Positions 1 to 8,721 are shown, counted from the first letter of the stretch. The stretch is DNA of 64,000 nt from Rhizobium leguminosarum bv. viciae USDA 2370 (GCF_002008365.1 NZ_MRDL01000015.1:380567-444566); one strand, 5' to 3'. Numbers and translations: made by a program. The notes: a model not told the origin generated them from the sequence alone.

Positions 1-325
1 GCCCCAGGCATTTGCTCTGAAGCCGCAATTCCCCGCGCCACCTCTCCCGCGGCGCTCCACAAAAACGGAACAAACAAACCGTCAAATCCGCTCTGCGGAA
101 TATTCATTCCATTTTCTGGGAGCGGCGTCAAGTATCTTTAGCGGCGTCAAGATATGGATGAGAGCGCAATGCCATGCGGGCTTCAGGACCGAGGCCCGCA
201 TTGCCGGTGTTGTGAAAGACGAAACGAGCATCCATCTATGCAGGGTCGAAGACAGGCTCACGGCCGCAGACGCCTTCGACCTCTCGCCGCGACCCAATCA
301 TTTGAAGATTTTGGAGACAGGACAG
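1..325. other. Intergenic region upstream of DUF1993 gene
   Basis: No convincing gene is visible in this stretch. Reading frames here are short and have no family resemblance. It carries a 12-base direct repeat (AGCGGCGTCAAG at 121-132 and 140-151, 19-base period) that could be a regulator site. It ends in a Shine-Dalgarno-like GGAG just before the start at 326. Confidence 0.5.
121..151. repeat. 12-bp tandem direct repeat, 19-bp period
   Basis: AGCGGCGTCAAG occurs at 121-132 and again at 140-151, separated by seven A/T-rich bases. The period of nearly two helical turns would place both copies on the same DNA face. This is a common layout for an activator or repressor site, but no known regulator was recognised. 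Confidence 0.45.
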
Positions 326-823
326 ATGTCCATTTCGATGTATCGCCTCACCGTTCCGATGTTCCAGCGCGGTCTCGCCAGCCTGAAAACCTACCTCGAC
401 AAGGCCGAAGCCTATGCGAAGGAAAAGAATATTGATCCCGTCATATTGGTCACCGCTCGCCTTGCGCCCGACATGCTGCCGCTCTCCGGCCAGTATCAGC
501 GCGCCAGCGACACCGCCAAATTTGCGCTCGCCCGCCTGACGGCGACCGACGCCCCGAAGTTCGAGGATAACGAAACGACGTTCGACGACCTGCGTGAGCG
601 CCTGGCAAAGACCGAAGCCTATCTCGCCGGCTTCTCGGCGGAAGCACTGGAAGGCACCCAAACCCGCCAGATCACCCTGCCGGGAAAGAGTGGTATCGTG
701 CTGCCGGGTGACGAATACATCGCCACCTTCGCCCTGCCGAACTTCTACTTCCACGTCGCGACGGCCCACGCCATCCTGCGTAGCCAGGGTGCTCCGATCG
801 GCAAGCGCGATTATCTCGGCTGA
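326..823 (+). CDS. DUF1993 family protein
   Basis: A 165-residue soluble protein resembling the DUF1993 family, which has no assigned reaction and probably a DinB-like helical bundle. Conserved-looking elements are the MLPLSGQYQRASDTAK stretch (residues 50-65) and a C-terminal FHVATAHAILRSQG segment with His143 and His148, which could bind metal. The frame is open upstream to 158. The ATG at 326 is preferred because GGAGACAGGACAG precedes it and the homologous region begins there. The gene stands alone and converges with the sulfatase gene. Confidence 0.8.
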   Translation: MSISMYRLTVPMFQRGLASLKTYLDKAEAYAKEKNIDPVILVTARLAPDMLPLSGQYQRASDTAKFALARLTATDAPKFEDNETTFDDLRERLAKTEAYLAGFSAEALEGTQTRQITLPGKSGIVLPGDEYIATFALPNFYFHVATAHAILRSQGAPIGKRDYLG

Positions 824-851
824 ACCCTAGTTCGGCTCGGCTAGACTAACA

Positions 852-2396
852 TCAGGGCCGGTGGGTCACCGGCCCTCTTTCCGTCAGTTCGGTATAAGCG
901 AGCGTCTGATCGAGATGCCGTGCTCGGAGCGACAGCAGCTTCTCGGCATAGTCGAGCCTTATCGCCGCATAGGCCGGATCCGCCGCGACATTGTCGAGCT
1001 CCATCGGATCATCGGCAAGATTGAAGAGGAGCGGCGGCAATGCGGTAAAATGCACATATTTGAACCGCGCGTCGCGGATCACCGCGAGATTGCATTCATT
1101 GGACCGCAGCCGGAAATGCCGCTCGGCCTCGCCATGCGCAATGTCGCGGAAATCGAACTCCCAGAATGCCGCGTCCCGCCAGCCCTGTCCGCTCCCACCC
1201 TTGACAAACGGCATGAGCGACCGGCCGTCGAGCCCGTTCTTCGCGTCGACGCCGAGCCTTTGGCAAAGTGTCGGAAAAATATCGACAGCGCTGGTGAATT
1301 TGTCGACGACCCCACCCGCAGCACTGCTTGCGGGATCGCGAATGACAAGCGGAATATGGTAGCTGCCGTCGAAGTAACCGCCCTTGCCGAGCGTCCAGTG
1401 ATCGCCCGCCATCTCGGCGTGGTCGGAGGTGAAGACAACAAGCGTATCGTCCCAGGCATCCGCATCCTTGAGGGCCTGCCAGATACGGCCGAGCTGCGCA
1501 TCGACCTCTGATATCATGCCGTAATAGATCGCCCGGATCGCAGCGAAATCCTCGCCGTTCCAGTCGCTAAGCGGCCCCGTTGCACCGTGAATGAAGCTGC
1601 CCTTGTCGGAGCGTGGCATGGCATAGGCGAGGTAGGGATGACTGTCCTGTTCGGCTTCGCAGTTTGCCGCGCGCGCAAAAACCGGCCCGTCCCCCGGCTT
1701 GAACATTCGGTTGAACGGCTCCGGCACGGAGAACGGCGGATGCGGACGCAAGAAGGAGACATGCGCAAACCACGGCCTGTCCTGTTCGCCCACCCAGCGA
1801 ATGAACTCGCCGGCCAGGAAAGCCGTCTGGGTCTCGTCGCGCGAATAGGCCGGCGCTGCATTTGAAATTTCTCCCGCTCCCGCACCGACGGGAATGTGAA
1901 TATCGCGGCTGACGGCATCGGCATGGCCGCGGGACCGTAGCCAGGAGAGCCATTGTCTTTCGTGCTCGGGCAGAAGCTGGCGGGCCGTAAAACCCGGCAG
2001 CACGCCTTCGTAGGTCGTCAGATGCGGATCGCCGGCATCCATCCCGCGCGGATCGGGCGCCGTATCCGTGTAACCGAACAGCGCCGGGTCATATCCCGCC
2101 CGCCGGGCCGCCAGCGCCAGATTGTCAAAGCGGGCATCGAGCGGCGAACCGTTACGGCAGACGCGGTGGTTCATTTGATAGAGGCCGCTATAGAGCGTGG
2201 CCCGCGCCGGCGAGCAGGGTGCCGCGCCGGCATAGTGCCGCCGGAAGAGCGTGCCTTCCCGCGCCAGCGCATCGACACCAGGCGTCTTTGCACAGGCGTG
2301 ACCGACGGCTGACAGGCAATCGCCGCGCCACTGATCCGCCGTGATCAGCAGGACGTTCGGCCGGCGCGCCTTCTCAATGCTGGTTGGATTTTGCAT
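852..2396 (-). CDS. Sulfatase-family hydrolase, phosphonate monoester hydrolase type
   Basis: An alkaline-phosphatase-superfamily hydrolase of 514 residues. CSPAR at residues 61-65 is the sulfatase signature whose Cys is converted to formylglycine. The N-terminal LLITADQW supplies the first metal aspartate, and FTSDHAEMAGDH is the second metal site. The C-terminal EFDFRD and FKYVHFTALPPLLFNL segments strongly recall the promiscuous Rhizobium phosphonate monoester hydrolase/arylsulfatase (PMH) rather than classical choline-sulfatase. The frame extends to 2435, but ATG at 2396 is preferred because only a short non-homologous leader precedes it. It overlaps the end of galE by 23 bases on the same strand, so the two are probably co-transcribed. 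The substrate is unknown. Confidence 0.85.
   Translation of the reverse strand: MQNPTSIEKARRPNVLLITADQWRGDCLSAVGHACAKTPGVDALAREGTLFRRHYAGAAPCSPARATLYSGLYQMNHRVCRNGSPLDARFDNLALAARRAGYDPALFGYTDTAPDPRGMDAGDPHLTTYEGVLPGFTARQLLPEHERQWLSWLRSRGHADAVSRDIHIPVGAGAGEISNAAPAYSRDETQTAFLAGEFIRWVGEQDRPWFAHVSFLRPHPPFSVPEPFNRMFKPGDGPVFARAANCEAEQDSHPYLAYAMPRSDKGSFIHGATGPLSDWNGEDFAAIRAIYYGMISEVDAQLGRIWQALKDADAWDDTLVVFTSDHAEMAGDHWTLGKGGYFDGSYHIPLVIRDPASSAAGGVVDKFTSAVDIFPTLCQRLGVDAKNGLDGRSLMPFVKGGSGQGWRDAAFWEFDFRDIAHGEAERHFRLRSNECNLAVIRDARFKYVHFTALPPLLFNLADDPMELDNVAADPAYAAIRLDYAEKLLSLRARHLDQTLAYTELTERGPVTHRP
855..880. terminator. Hairpin between convergent genes
   Basis: GGGCCGGTG (855-863) pairs perfectly with CACCGGCCC (867-875) around a three-base loop, followed by TCTTT. 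It lies at the end of the DUF1993 transcript and overlaps the last codons of the convergent sulfatase gene, so it may end the rightward transcript. The short T tract lowers certainty. Confidence 0.5.
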
Positions 2397-3357
2397 GCCA
2401 ATCCCAGGCGGAGCGGATGATCTCAGACAGATCATACTGCGGCACCCAGCCGAGCACGTCGCGCGCCTTGTCGTTATTGGCCACCAGCGTGTGCGAATCG
2501 CCTTCGCGCCGGCCGATATATTCGACCGGGAAAGGCCGGTTCGACACTTCTTCGATCGCGCCGAGCAATTCCTTCACCGTCGTGCCGGTGCCGGTGCCGA
2601 GGTTGAGCGCAACGGAATCGCCGCCCTTCAGCAGATATTCGACGGCGCGCACATGCGCATCGGCGAGATCCAGCACATGGATATAGTCGCGCACACAGGT
2701 GCCGTCGCGTGTCTCGTAATCGCTGCCGAACACCTTGAAGCCTTGGCGGCGGCCGAGTGCCGCGTCGATCGCCAGGGGTATCGCATGCGTTTCCGGCTGG
2801 TGCCATTCGCCGATCCGGCCCTCAAAATCGGCGCCGGCCGCATTGAAATAGCGCAGCACCACCGAGCGCAGGCTCCTGTACTGGTCGTAATCGGCAAGCG
2901 CCTGTTCGACGATATATTTCGTTCGCCCGTAGGGATTGATCGGCACCTGCCGATGGGTCTCGTCGAGCGGCACGCTCTGCGGCAGGCCGTAAGTGGCGCA
3001 GGTCGAGGAGAAGACGAAGGCGTTGATGCCGGCCGCTTGTGCCGCCGAAAGCAGCGTCAACGTGCCGATCACATTGTTCTCGTAGAAGGAAACCGGATCC
3101 TTGACCGATTCGCCGACTTCGATCAGCGCGGCGAAATGCAGGATCGCCGCCGGCTTGTGCTTGGCCAACACCTCATCCAGCCGGGCGCGATCGCGAATAT
3201 CGCCCTCTTCGGCCGGCCCCCATCTGACGAACTCACGATGACCGTTCGAAAAATTGTCGAAGACGACAGGCCTATAGCCCTTGTTCGCCAGGTCGAGGCA
3301 CGTATGCGAGCCGATATAGCCGGCGCCGCCGACGACAAGAACCGTTTCACCTGCCAT
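2374..3357 (-). CDS. galE: UDP-glucose 4-epimerase (GalE/ExoB type)
   Basis: Interconverts UDP-glucose and UDP-galactose in the cytoplasm, supplying galactose for exopolysaccharide and lipopolysaccharide; rhizobial orthologues are often called exoB. The 327-residue length is typical. The NAD-binding GGAGYIG is at residues 10-16, the SSTCATYG serine region at about 118-124, and the catalytic Tyr143-x-x-x-Lys147 lies in PYGRTK. The C-terminal YIGRREGDSH is characteristic of the epimerase family. It is first in a two-gene leftward unit with the overlapping sulfatase gene. Confidence 0.93.
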   Translation of the reverse strand: MAGETVLVVGGAGYIGSHTCLDLANKGYRPVVFDNFSNGHREFVRWGPAEEGDIRDRARLDEVLAKHKPAAILHFAALIEVGESVKDPVSFYENNVIGTLTLLSAAQAAGINAFVFSSTCATYGLPQSVPLDETHRQVPINPYGRTKYIVEQALADYDQYRSLRSVVLRYFNAAGADFEGRIGEWHQPETHAIPLAIDAALGRRQGFKVFGSDYETRDGTCVRDYIHVLDLADAHVRAVEYLLKGGDSVALNLGTGTGTTVKELLGAIEEVSNRPFPVEYIGRREGDSHTLVANNDKARDVLGWVPQYDLSEIIRSAWDWHAKSNQH

Positions 3358-3603
3358 ACACCACCCTATTGTTCACGAGAGATGGGAGAAGCCTAAACGA
3401 GATACACGTCAATAAAAAGAAGGAACTGCGATCGGCGCAAACGGACAATACGTCAAATGCCGAAGCCGCCCGTCAGGGCGATTGGTGCCGGACCCGCAAT
3501 ATTCATGAATTATTCGCGTGATTTGCATAACCGCGCGATCTAAGGGGCTTCTACCACCATGTGATGATCAACGGTCTGCAGCCATCAGGCAGGGAGAGCG
3601 CGA

Positions 3604-4248
3604 ATGAGGAAGGCATTGGTCGTTTGGGGCGGCTGGCAAGGTCATGAGCCGGAGCAATGCGCTCATATCGTCGCCGACCTTCTGCGCGAGGACGATTTTG
3701 CGGTCGAGGTAACCGGCGATCTCGGCATTTTCGGATCTCCGACGCTGGCGAAGGCCGATCTGCTGGTGCCCATCATTACCGGCGAAACGCTCGAAAAGCC
3801 TCATGCTAGCGCCTTCGTCGAAGCGGTGCGCGGCGGGCTCGGGCTTGCCGGCCATCACGGCGCACTCGCCACATCCTTCAAGGAGAGCGCGCCTTTCCGT
3901 TATGTCTCCGGCGTCACCTGGGTCGCCCATCCCGGCAATATCATCGACTTCCGCGTCGCCGTCACCCGCCAGGACGATCCCGTCATGGAGGGCATTCCCG
4001 ACTTCGACTATCGTTCGGAGCAATATTATCTCCACTATGATCCCACAGTCGAAATCCTTGCGACCACCACCTTCACCGGCGCCTACGATCCGGCAGCCCG
4101 CAATGTCGTGATGCCCGTCGCCTTCAAGCGCCATTTCGGTGCCGGCCGCATCTTCTATTCCGCCCTCGGCCATGTCGCAGCCGAATTCGACCATCCCTAT
4201 ATGCCCCTCATCCTGCGGCGTGGCCTGAGCTGGGCCGCCCGCCAGTAG
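3604..4248 (+). CDS. ThuA-like domain protein
   Basis: A 214-residue cytoplasmic protein of the ThuA (trehalose utilisation) family, a class-I glutamine amidotransferase-like fold. Visible family features are the N-terminal ALVVWGGWQGHEP, the GLAGHHGAL segment (His84-His85) and the C-terminal GAGRIFYSALGH. In rhizobia thuA works with thuB in trehalose and disaccharide catabolism. Here no thuB or sugar transporter is adjacent, so this is a paralogue and its substrate cannot be named. The start has GGGAGAGCGCGA upstream. It is divergent from galE across a 246-base intergenic region. Confidence 0.8.
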   Translation: MRKALVVWGGWQGHEPEQCAHIVADLLREDDFAVEVTGDLGIFGSPTLAKADLLVPIITGETLEKPHASAFVEAVRGGLGLAGHHGALATSFKESAPFRYVSGVTWVAHPGNIIDFRVAVTRQDDPVMEGIPDFDYRSEQYYLHYDPTVEILATTTFTGAYDPAARNVVMPVAFKRHFGAGRIFYSALGHVAAEFDHPYMPLILRRGLSWAARQ

Positions 4249-4409
4249 CGTCAGGGCGAGCCGCACGCCGGCGAATGCCGACCGGCGGCGACAGCCGGAC
4301 GACGTCGGCCGCTAAAGAATAAGCATTTCAAGCTGGAGGGCCGCCGCGGCTGATCGGCCGGCACGGGCGACTGCTTGCCGATCACCCGCCCGCGCCATAA
4401 TTTGCCCGA

Positions 4410-4979
4410 ATGCAGGATCGCTTCTCTTTCTTCCCCGCAACCACCGACCGCCTGGCCGATATCGAAGCGGTCTTCGACGATTGCGCCGACGGCCGGAATT
4501 GTCGCTGCGCCTACTGGTATCGTCCGAATGCCGACTACAAGGCAGGATGGGGCGAGGGAAATCGCAACTGGTTCCGAAGCCTCGTCGCCGAACGGCGCCC
4601 GCCCGGTATTCTCGGTTATCACGAGAATGAACCGGCCGGATGGTGCGGTGTCACGCCACGCGCCGTATTCGATCGGCTGCGCCGCTCAAAACCCTTTGCG
4701 CCGGTGGATGACAAGCCGGTCTGGTCGATCAATTGCTTCATCGTCCGCAAGCCGTTCCGGCGGCAGGGTCTGTCGCGATTGTTATTGAAACACGCCGTCG
4801 AATTCGCAAGCGCGAACGGCGCCGAATGTCTCGAAGCCTACCCTGTCGATCAGGCACCCCGTGCTTCGAACGGAGCCGAGCTCTATCCGGGAACGCTGTC
4901 GATGTTTCTGGATGCCGGTTTCGTCGAGGTGGCAAGACGCCTGCCGGCAAGGCCGATCGTCCGCCTGGAATGCCGCTGA
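4410..4979 (+). CDS. GNAT-family N-acetyltransferase
   Basis: A 189-residue protein with an acetyl-CoA binding motif of the GNAT fold: VRKPFRRQGLSRLLL at residues 112-126, containing the R-x-x-G-x-S/A loop after a beta strand (SINCFIV). The N-terminal DGRNCRCAYW (Cys31, Cys33) recurs in a GNAT subgroup of unknown substrate. It is monocistronic between the ThuA-like gene and a convergent DUF2934 gene. The ribosome-binding site is weak, so the start is moderately certain. Confidence 0.8.
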   Translation: MQDRFSFFPATTDRLADIEAVFDDCADGRNCRCAYWYRPNADYKAGWGEGNRNWFRSLVAERRPPGILGYHENEPAGWCGVTPRAVFDRLRRSKPFAPVDDKPVWSINCFIVRKPFRRQGLSRLLLKHAVEFASANGAECLEAYPVDQAPRASNGAELYPGTLSMFLDAGFVEVARRLPARPIVRLECR

Positions 4980-5013
4980 ATATTTCGGCAACCCAGGGAT
5001 TGAAAAATACGGC

Positions 5014-5268
5014 CTAGCGAACCGCCTTGATCTGCCGGTCGTTCTCAACGGCGGGCGCCGCCTCGTCATAGATCCGCATCAGCCGCCCGGCTGCCTTCAG
5101 CTTCTCGATGAGATCGTTTCCATCAGGCGAGGCCTTCGTCAGCTCCAGCTGCTCGAACTCCCTCAGCGCCTGCGCCCAATGGCTTTCCCCACGCCCATCC
5201 GGCCTGCCTTCCGATTCCCATAGTGAATAAGCGCGCTGGCTGACCCAGGCGTCTTTATTATGACTCAT
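5014..5268 (-). CDS. DUF2934 family protein
   Basis: A small 84-residue protein with the DUF2934 pattern near its N terminus (WVSQRAYSLWESEGRPDGR, then HWAQALREFE). These proteins are common in rhizobia and have no known function. The frame extends 10 codons upstream to 5298, but the ATG at 5268 fits the family N terminus and has GGGG about 10 bases upstream. It is divergent from the DUF6880 gene. Confidence 0.75.
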   Translation of the reverse strand: MSHNKDAWVSQRAYSLWESEGRPDGRGESHWAQALREFEQLELTKASPDGNDLIEKLKAAGRLMRIYDEAAPAVENDRQIKAVR

Positions 5269-5466
5269 AATCAACCCCAGCGAGAAATTTGGAAGCAATA
5301 TTCGACAGGCAACAAGGTGCCAAAACCGGCTTTAGGAGTCGTTACGAGGCAGCGTTAGTTTTTAGCTAATAGCGAGGCACAGAGGATTATCCCTGTGCAC
5401 ATTCCCGGACCTTGGCCTCGTACCGCCTGCAGGGTAGGGTCATCGCAGAAACGATAGCGATGACCG

Positions 5467-6903
5467 ATGGCAGCCAAGACAACACTCAATGCGAAGAATC
5501 TTGAATCCCTTGGTGCGCAGCGCCTTGCCGAGTTGCTGGTCGAGATCAGCATGGGCAGTGCTGCCCACAAGCGACGGCTTCGAATGGAGCTTGCCGGCAA
5601 TCACGGCAGCGCCGAGGTCGCGCGTGAGGTACGAAAACGGCTTGCCAGCATCGCCCGGGCTCGAACCCTCATCAACTGGCGCAAAGTGAAAGCACTGAAG
5701 AGCGACCTGGAAACGCAGCGCAAGACAATCACAGAGACGGTTGCCGCCGATGATCCCCAGGAGGCTTTCGAACTGATATGGCAGTTCCTCGCCCTGGCGA
5801 ATTCGATCTTTGAGAGATCCAACGAGAGCAGCGGTTCTGTCATCCAAAGTTTTCATCGGGCTTGCGAGGATGCTGCCGCAATCGCCGCGTCCGCCAGGAT
5901 CGACGCCAATGTCCTGGCCGAGAAGGTGTTCAAAGCCGTGCAAGACGATGGTTACGGCCAGTACGACAACCTGATTGCGGCGATGGCGCCAGCTCTCGGC
6001 AAAGATGGTCTCGATTGCCTGAAAACCCTCTTCATCCAATGGTCCAAGGAGCCGAAAGACAAGCCGGCGGAGGACAAGCGCGAGATCATCGGCTGGGGCA
6101 GCGCAGGCCCCCTTTACGAAGATGAGATCGACGGCACTCAGCGAGATCTGACGGTGCGCATAGCCTTGCAGGAAATTGCCGACGCCCAGGGGGATGTTGA
6201 TGCCTACATTGGCCAACACCCCGAGGACGCGCGCAAGGCGCCGATGATAGCTGCCGACATCGCCAATCGTCTGGTCTCGGCCGGGCGGGCGAAGGAAGCG
6301 CTTGAGACGTTGGATGAGGCCGACAGGAGAGGCTGGGCCGACATGCCATTCGAATGGCAGCGCGCGCGCGCCGAGACGCTCGAGGCCCTGGGGCGTGCAG
6401 AGGAGGCGCAGACCTATAGATGGACATGTTTCGAGCAGTCACTGCATGGCGAGCACCTCAAGGCTTTCCTCAGGCGGCTGCCCGATTTCGACGATATCGA
6501 GGCCGAGGAGAAGGCATTTGTCCATGTTCGGGCTTTTCCTGACGTCCACCAGGCACTTGCGTTTTTTCTCAACTGGCCGGCGCCTGCCGAGGCGGCAAAA
6601 CTTGTAGCGAGCAGGAAGGCGGAACTGGATGGCAATCTCTATGAGCTGATGACGCTGGCGGCCGAAGCTCTGGCGGAGAAACATCCGCTGGCGGCCACCA
6701 TTGTCTTGCGCTCCATGATCGATTTCGCGCTCGATAGCGGCCGGTCCGGCCGCTATAAGCATGCGGCGAGGCATCTGGCGGACTGTGGATCCTTTGCGCC
6801 TCATATCGATGACTTCGGCAACACCAGGTCCCATGACCTCTATGTCGCGGAACTCAAACGTCGGCACGGCAAGAAGCATGGCTTCTGGAGCCTGGTGACC
6901 TAA
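5467..6903 (+). CDS. DUF6880 family protein
   Basis: A 478-residue largely helical cytoplasmic protein. The N-terminal block (LNAKNLESLGAQRLAELLVE, then RRLRMELAG and VRKRLASIARAR) matches what I remember of DUF6880. The C-terminal two thirds look like TPR-type helical repeats (for example SAGRAKEALETLDEADRRGW and ALEALGRAEEAQTYRW-like segments around residues 275-320). No enzymatic motif, signal peptide or membrane segment is visible. Function is unknown; a scaffold role is only a guess from the helical repeats. Confidence 0.72.
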   Translation: MAAKTTLNAKNLESLGAQRLAELLVEISMGSAAHKRRLRMELAGNHGSAEVAREVRKRLASIARARTLINWRKVKALKSDLETQRKTITETVAADDPQEAFELIWQFLALANSIFERSNESSGSVIQSFHRACEDAAAIAASARIDANVLAEKVFKAVQDDGYGQYDNLIAAMAPALGKDGLDCLKTLFIQWSKEPKDKPAEDKREIIGWGSAGPLYEDEIDGTQRDLTVRIALQEIADAQGDVDAYIGQHPEDARKAPMIAADIANRLVSAGRAKEALETLDEADRRGWADMPFEWQRARAETLEALGRAEEAQTYRWTCFEQSLHGEHLKAFLRRLPDFDDIEAEEKAFVHVRAFPDVHQALAFFLNWPAPAEAAKLVASRKAELDGNLYELMTLAAEALAEKHPLAATIVLRSMIDFALDSGRSGRYKHAARHLADCGSFAPHIDDFGNTRSHDLYVAELKRRHGKKHGFWSLVT

Positions 6904-6939
6904 GTTGCTCCGGATACCTTACCCTCAGAGAGGAATTCC

Positions 6940-7500
6940 ATGACGACCGCTTCCTGGCATGCAGATCCGCTGACTTGGGGCACTGGACCCCGCATCTTCG
7001 AAGCCTTTCTGGAGCCGACTTGCCCCTACTCGGTCAGAGCGTTCAACAAGCTCGAAGAACTGCTGAGCCAGGCCGGCGAGGACAAGATCACCGTGAAGAT
7101 CCGCTTGCAGTCGCAACCTTGGCATATGTATTCGGGCGTCCTCGTCCGCTGCATCATCGCGGCCTCGACGCTGGAAGGCGGCAAGGAGACTGCAAAGAAG
7201 GTGATGGCCGCCGTTGCGGCTCACCGGGAGGAGTTCGAATTCGAGCGCCATGCCGGCGGCCCGAATATGGATGTGACGCCGAACCAGATCATCGAGCGCC
7301 TGGAACGCTACAGCGGCGTCAAGCTGAAAGAAGTCTTCGCAATCCCGGATCTCGACCGGGAGATCAAATGGCATTGTAAATATGCCAGGCAGAACGGCAT
7401 CCATGTCTCGCCGACTTTCATGATCGACGGGCTGGTGCAGGCAGATATGAGCAGCGGTGATGAGGTTGGCGCCTGGGTGAAGAAGGTGCTGGGTAACTGA
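6940..7500 (+). CDS. DsbA-like thioredoxin-fold protein
   Basis: A 186-residue protein with thioredoxin-fold features: strand then EPTCPYS at residues 26-31 and a cis-proline loop VSPTFMIDG (Pro158). The active site is CPYS, so only the first cysteine of the usual CxxC pair is present. No signal peptide is seen, so it should be cytoplasmic. A monothiol of this type could act as a glutathione-linked or peroxidase-like enzyme rather than a disulfide oxidase. A good ribosome site (AGAGAGGAATTCC) precedes the ATG. It follows the DUF6880 gene by 36 bases and may share its transcript. Confidence 0.75.
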   Translation: MTTASWHADPLTWGTGPRIFEAFLEPTCPYSVRAFNKLEELLSQAGEDKITVKIRLQSQPWHMYSGVLVRCIIAASTLEGGKETAKKVMAAVAAHREEFEFERHAGGPNMDVTPNQIIERLERYSGVKLKEVFAIPDLDREIKWHCKYARQNGIHVSPTFMIDGLVQADMSSGDEVGAWVKKVLGN

Positions 7501-7703
7501 CGAGATCCCGCACCAAGAGCCACCCAGGTATATTTGTCTCCTGCCTGTTTCGCTCAATGGATATCGGGCAGAATCAGCGCAAGCAATGCGCGATGTTTTG
7601 ATTCGGGAACGGCTCTGGTGCGGCCGTGGAATGCATGCGATTCTGACCGCCGGTCACGGCAATCTCCCGGTAATCTCAAACGTTAATAATCCCGGGAAAT
7701 TTA

Positions 7704-7793
7704 TGGCGGAGAGGGTGGGATTTGAACCCACGATACCCTTGCAGGTATGCCGCATTTCGAGTGCGGTGCATTCGACCACTCTGCCACCTCTCC
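7704..7793 (-). tRNA. tRNA-Ser (anticodon CGA)
   Basis: On the minus strand this 90-base segment folds as a class-II tRNA. The acceptor stem is GGAGAGG/CCTCTCC with an encoded CCA end (TGG at 7704-7706 on the plus strand). The anticodon stem is CCGCA/TGCGG with loop CTCGAAA, so the anticodon is CGA and reads UCG. A long variable arm and the T loop GTTCAAATC are present. It is divergent from rplU. Confidence 0.97.
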
Positions 7794-7828
7794 GCGGTCT
7801 GGTCGGCGCTTGTTCGGCGCGGGCGTTC

Positions 7829-7856
7829 TCATAACGGGCAAATGACAGGCTGGCAA
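7829..7856 (-). promoter_or_regulatory. Putative sigma-70 promoter of tRNA-Ser
   Basis: Reading the minus strand, TTGCCA (7856-7851) and TTATGA (7834-7829) are separated by 16 bases and lie about 36 bases upstream of the tRNA 5' end. Spacing and position fit a housekeeping promoter; no further support. Confidence 0.45.
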
Positions 7857-7888
7857 GCCGAAAAGTCGAACCATTCCATCCTTTTGCC

Positions 7889-7917
7889 TTGACAGCTTTT
7901 TGTCACTCGCGTATCTC
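7889..7917 (+). promoter_or_regulatory. Putative sigma-70 promoter of rplU-rpmA
   Basis: CTTGACA (TTGACA at 7889-7894), a 17-base spacer, then TATCTC (7912-7917) match the rhizobial CTTGAC-N17-CTATAT housekeeping consensus well at -35. It would give a leader of roughly 175-180 bases before rplU, long enough for regulation of ribosomal protein synthesis, although no known leader fold was recognised in 7920-8100. Confidence 0.55.
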
Positions 7918-8100
7918 GGCTGCGCAATAGGTTTGGAGAAATCCGTGCCTAGCTCGTCCTGCGCTTGCGTAGGGCGCTTCACCGGCAGGAAGAGTTCGAG
8001 GATTAGACCTCTGAAATCCCTGCTTAACTTCGACTGATAAAAAGACGGCCACCTTGCTCAATCGGCGAGGAGAGCTGGAACGAACATGAAAGGATAAAAA

Positions 8101-8418
8101 ATGTTCGCAGTCATCAAGACCGGCGGTAAACAGTACCGTGTGGCAGCCAACGACGTGCTGACCATCGAAAAGCTGGAAGCCACCGCTGGCGATTCCATTG
8201 AATTCACCGAAGTGCTCGTGATTGGCGAAGGCGCCGACGCTGCGATCGGTGCGCCCTTCGTAACCGGCGCCTCTGTCAAGGCAGAAGTCGTCGAACAGAA
8301 CCGCGGCAAGAAGGTCATCGCCTTCAAGAAGCGCCGCCGTCAGAATTCGAAGCGTTCGCGCGGCCATCGTCAGCATCACACGGTCGTCCGTATCACGGAC
8401 ATCGTGGCTGCCAAGTAA
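8101..8418 (+). CDS. rplU: 50S ribosomal protein L21
   Basis: L21 binds 23S rRNA in the large subunit. The 105-residue length and the N-terminal [14 protein letters not shown] are diagnostic. The C-terminal [18 protein letters not shown] is the usual basic rRNA-binding tail. It is first gene of the rplU-rpmA operon, with rpmA 33 bases downstream. The AAGGA upstream of the ATG is a good ribosome site. Confidence 0.98.
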   Translation: MFAVIKTGGKQYRVAANDVLTIEKLEATAGDSIEFTEVLVIGEGADAAIGAPFVTGASVKAEVVEQNRGKKVIAFKKRRRQNSKRSRGHRQHHTVVRITDIVAAK

Positions 8419-8451
8419 GATCAACGGGACAAGGTTTAAAGGAGAACTCCA

Positions 8452-8721
8452 ATGGCACACAAAAAAGCTGGCGGTTCCTCGCGCAACGGTCGCGATTCCG
8501 AATCCAAGCGCCTTGGCGTGAAGAAGTTCGGCGGCGAAGCCGTCATCGCAGGCAACATCCTCGTGCGTCAGCGCGGGACGCAGTGGCATCCGGGTTCCAA
8601 CGTCGGCCTCGGCAAGGATCACACGATTTTTGCGCTTACCGCCGGCAATGTGAACTACCGAACGAAGGCCAACGGTCGCGTCTACGTGTCTGTCATGCCG
8701 AAAGCGGAAGCAGCGGAATAA
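8452..8721 (+). CDS. rpmA: 50S ribosomal protein L27
   Basis: L27 sits near the peptidyl-transferase centre. The 89-residue length fits. The N terminus [16 protein letters not shown] and internal IIVRQRGT-like segment (residues 36-44, [10 protein letters not shown]) are diagnostic. Because the N terminus is the short MAHKK form, no N-terminal processing extension is present. A strong ribosome site (AAAGGAGAA) precedes it. The operon ends at the terminator at 8793. Confidence 0.98.
   Translation: MAHKKAGGSSRNGRDSESKRLGVKKFGGEAVIAGNILVRQRGTQWHPGSNVGLGKDHTIFALTAGNVNYRTKANGRVYVSVMPKAEAAE

Noticed and set aside
7586-7834. Plus-strand frame containing MAERVGFEPT
   Set aside because: This peptide is a well-known artefact of translating the complement of a tRNA; the locus is tRNA-Ser on the other strand.
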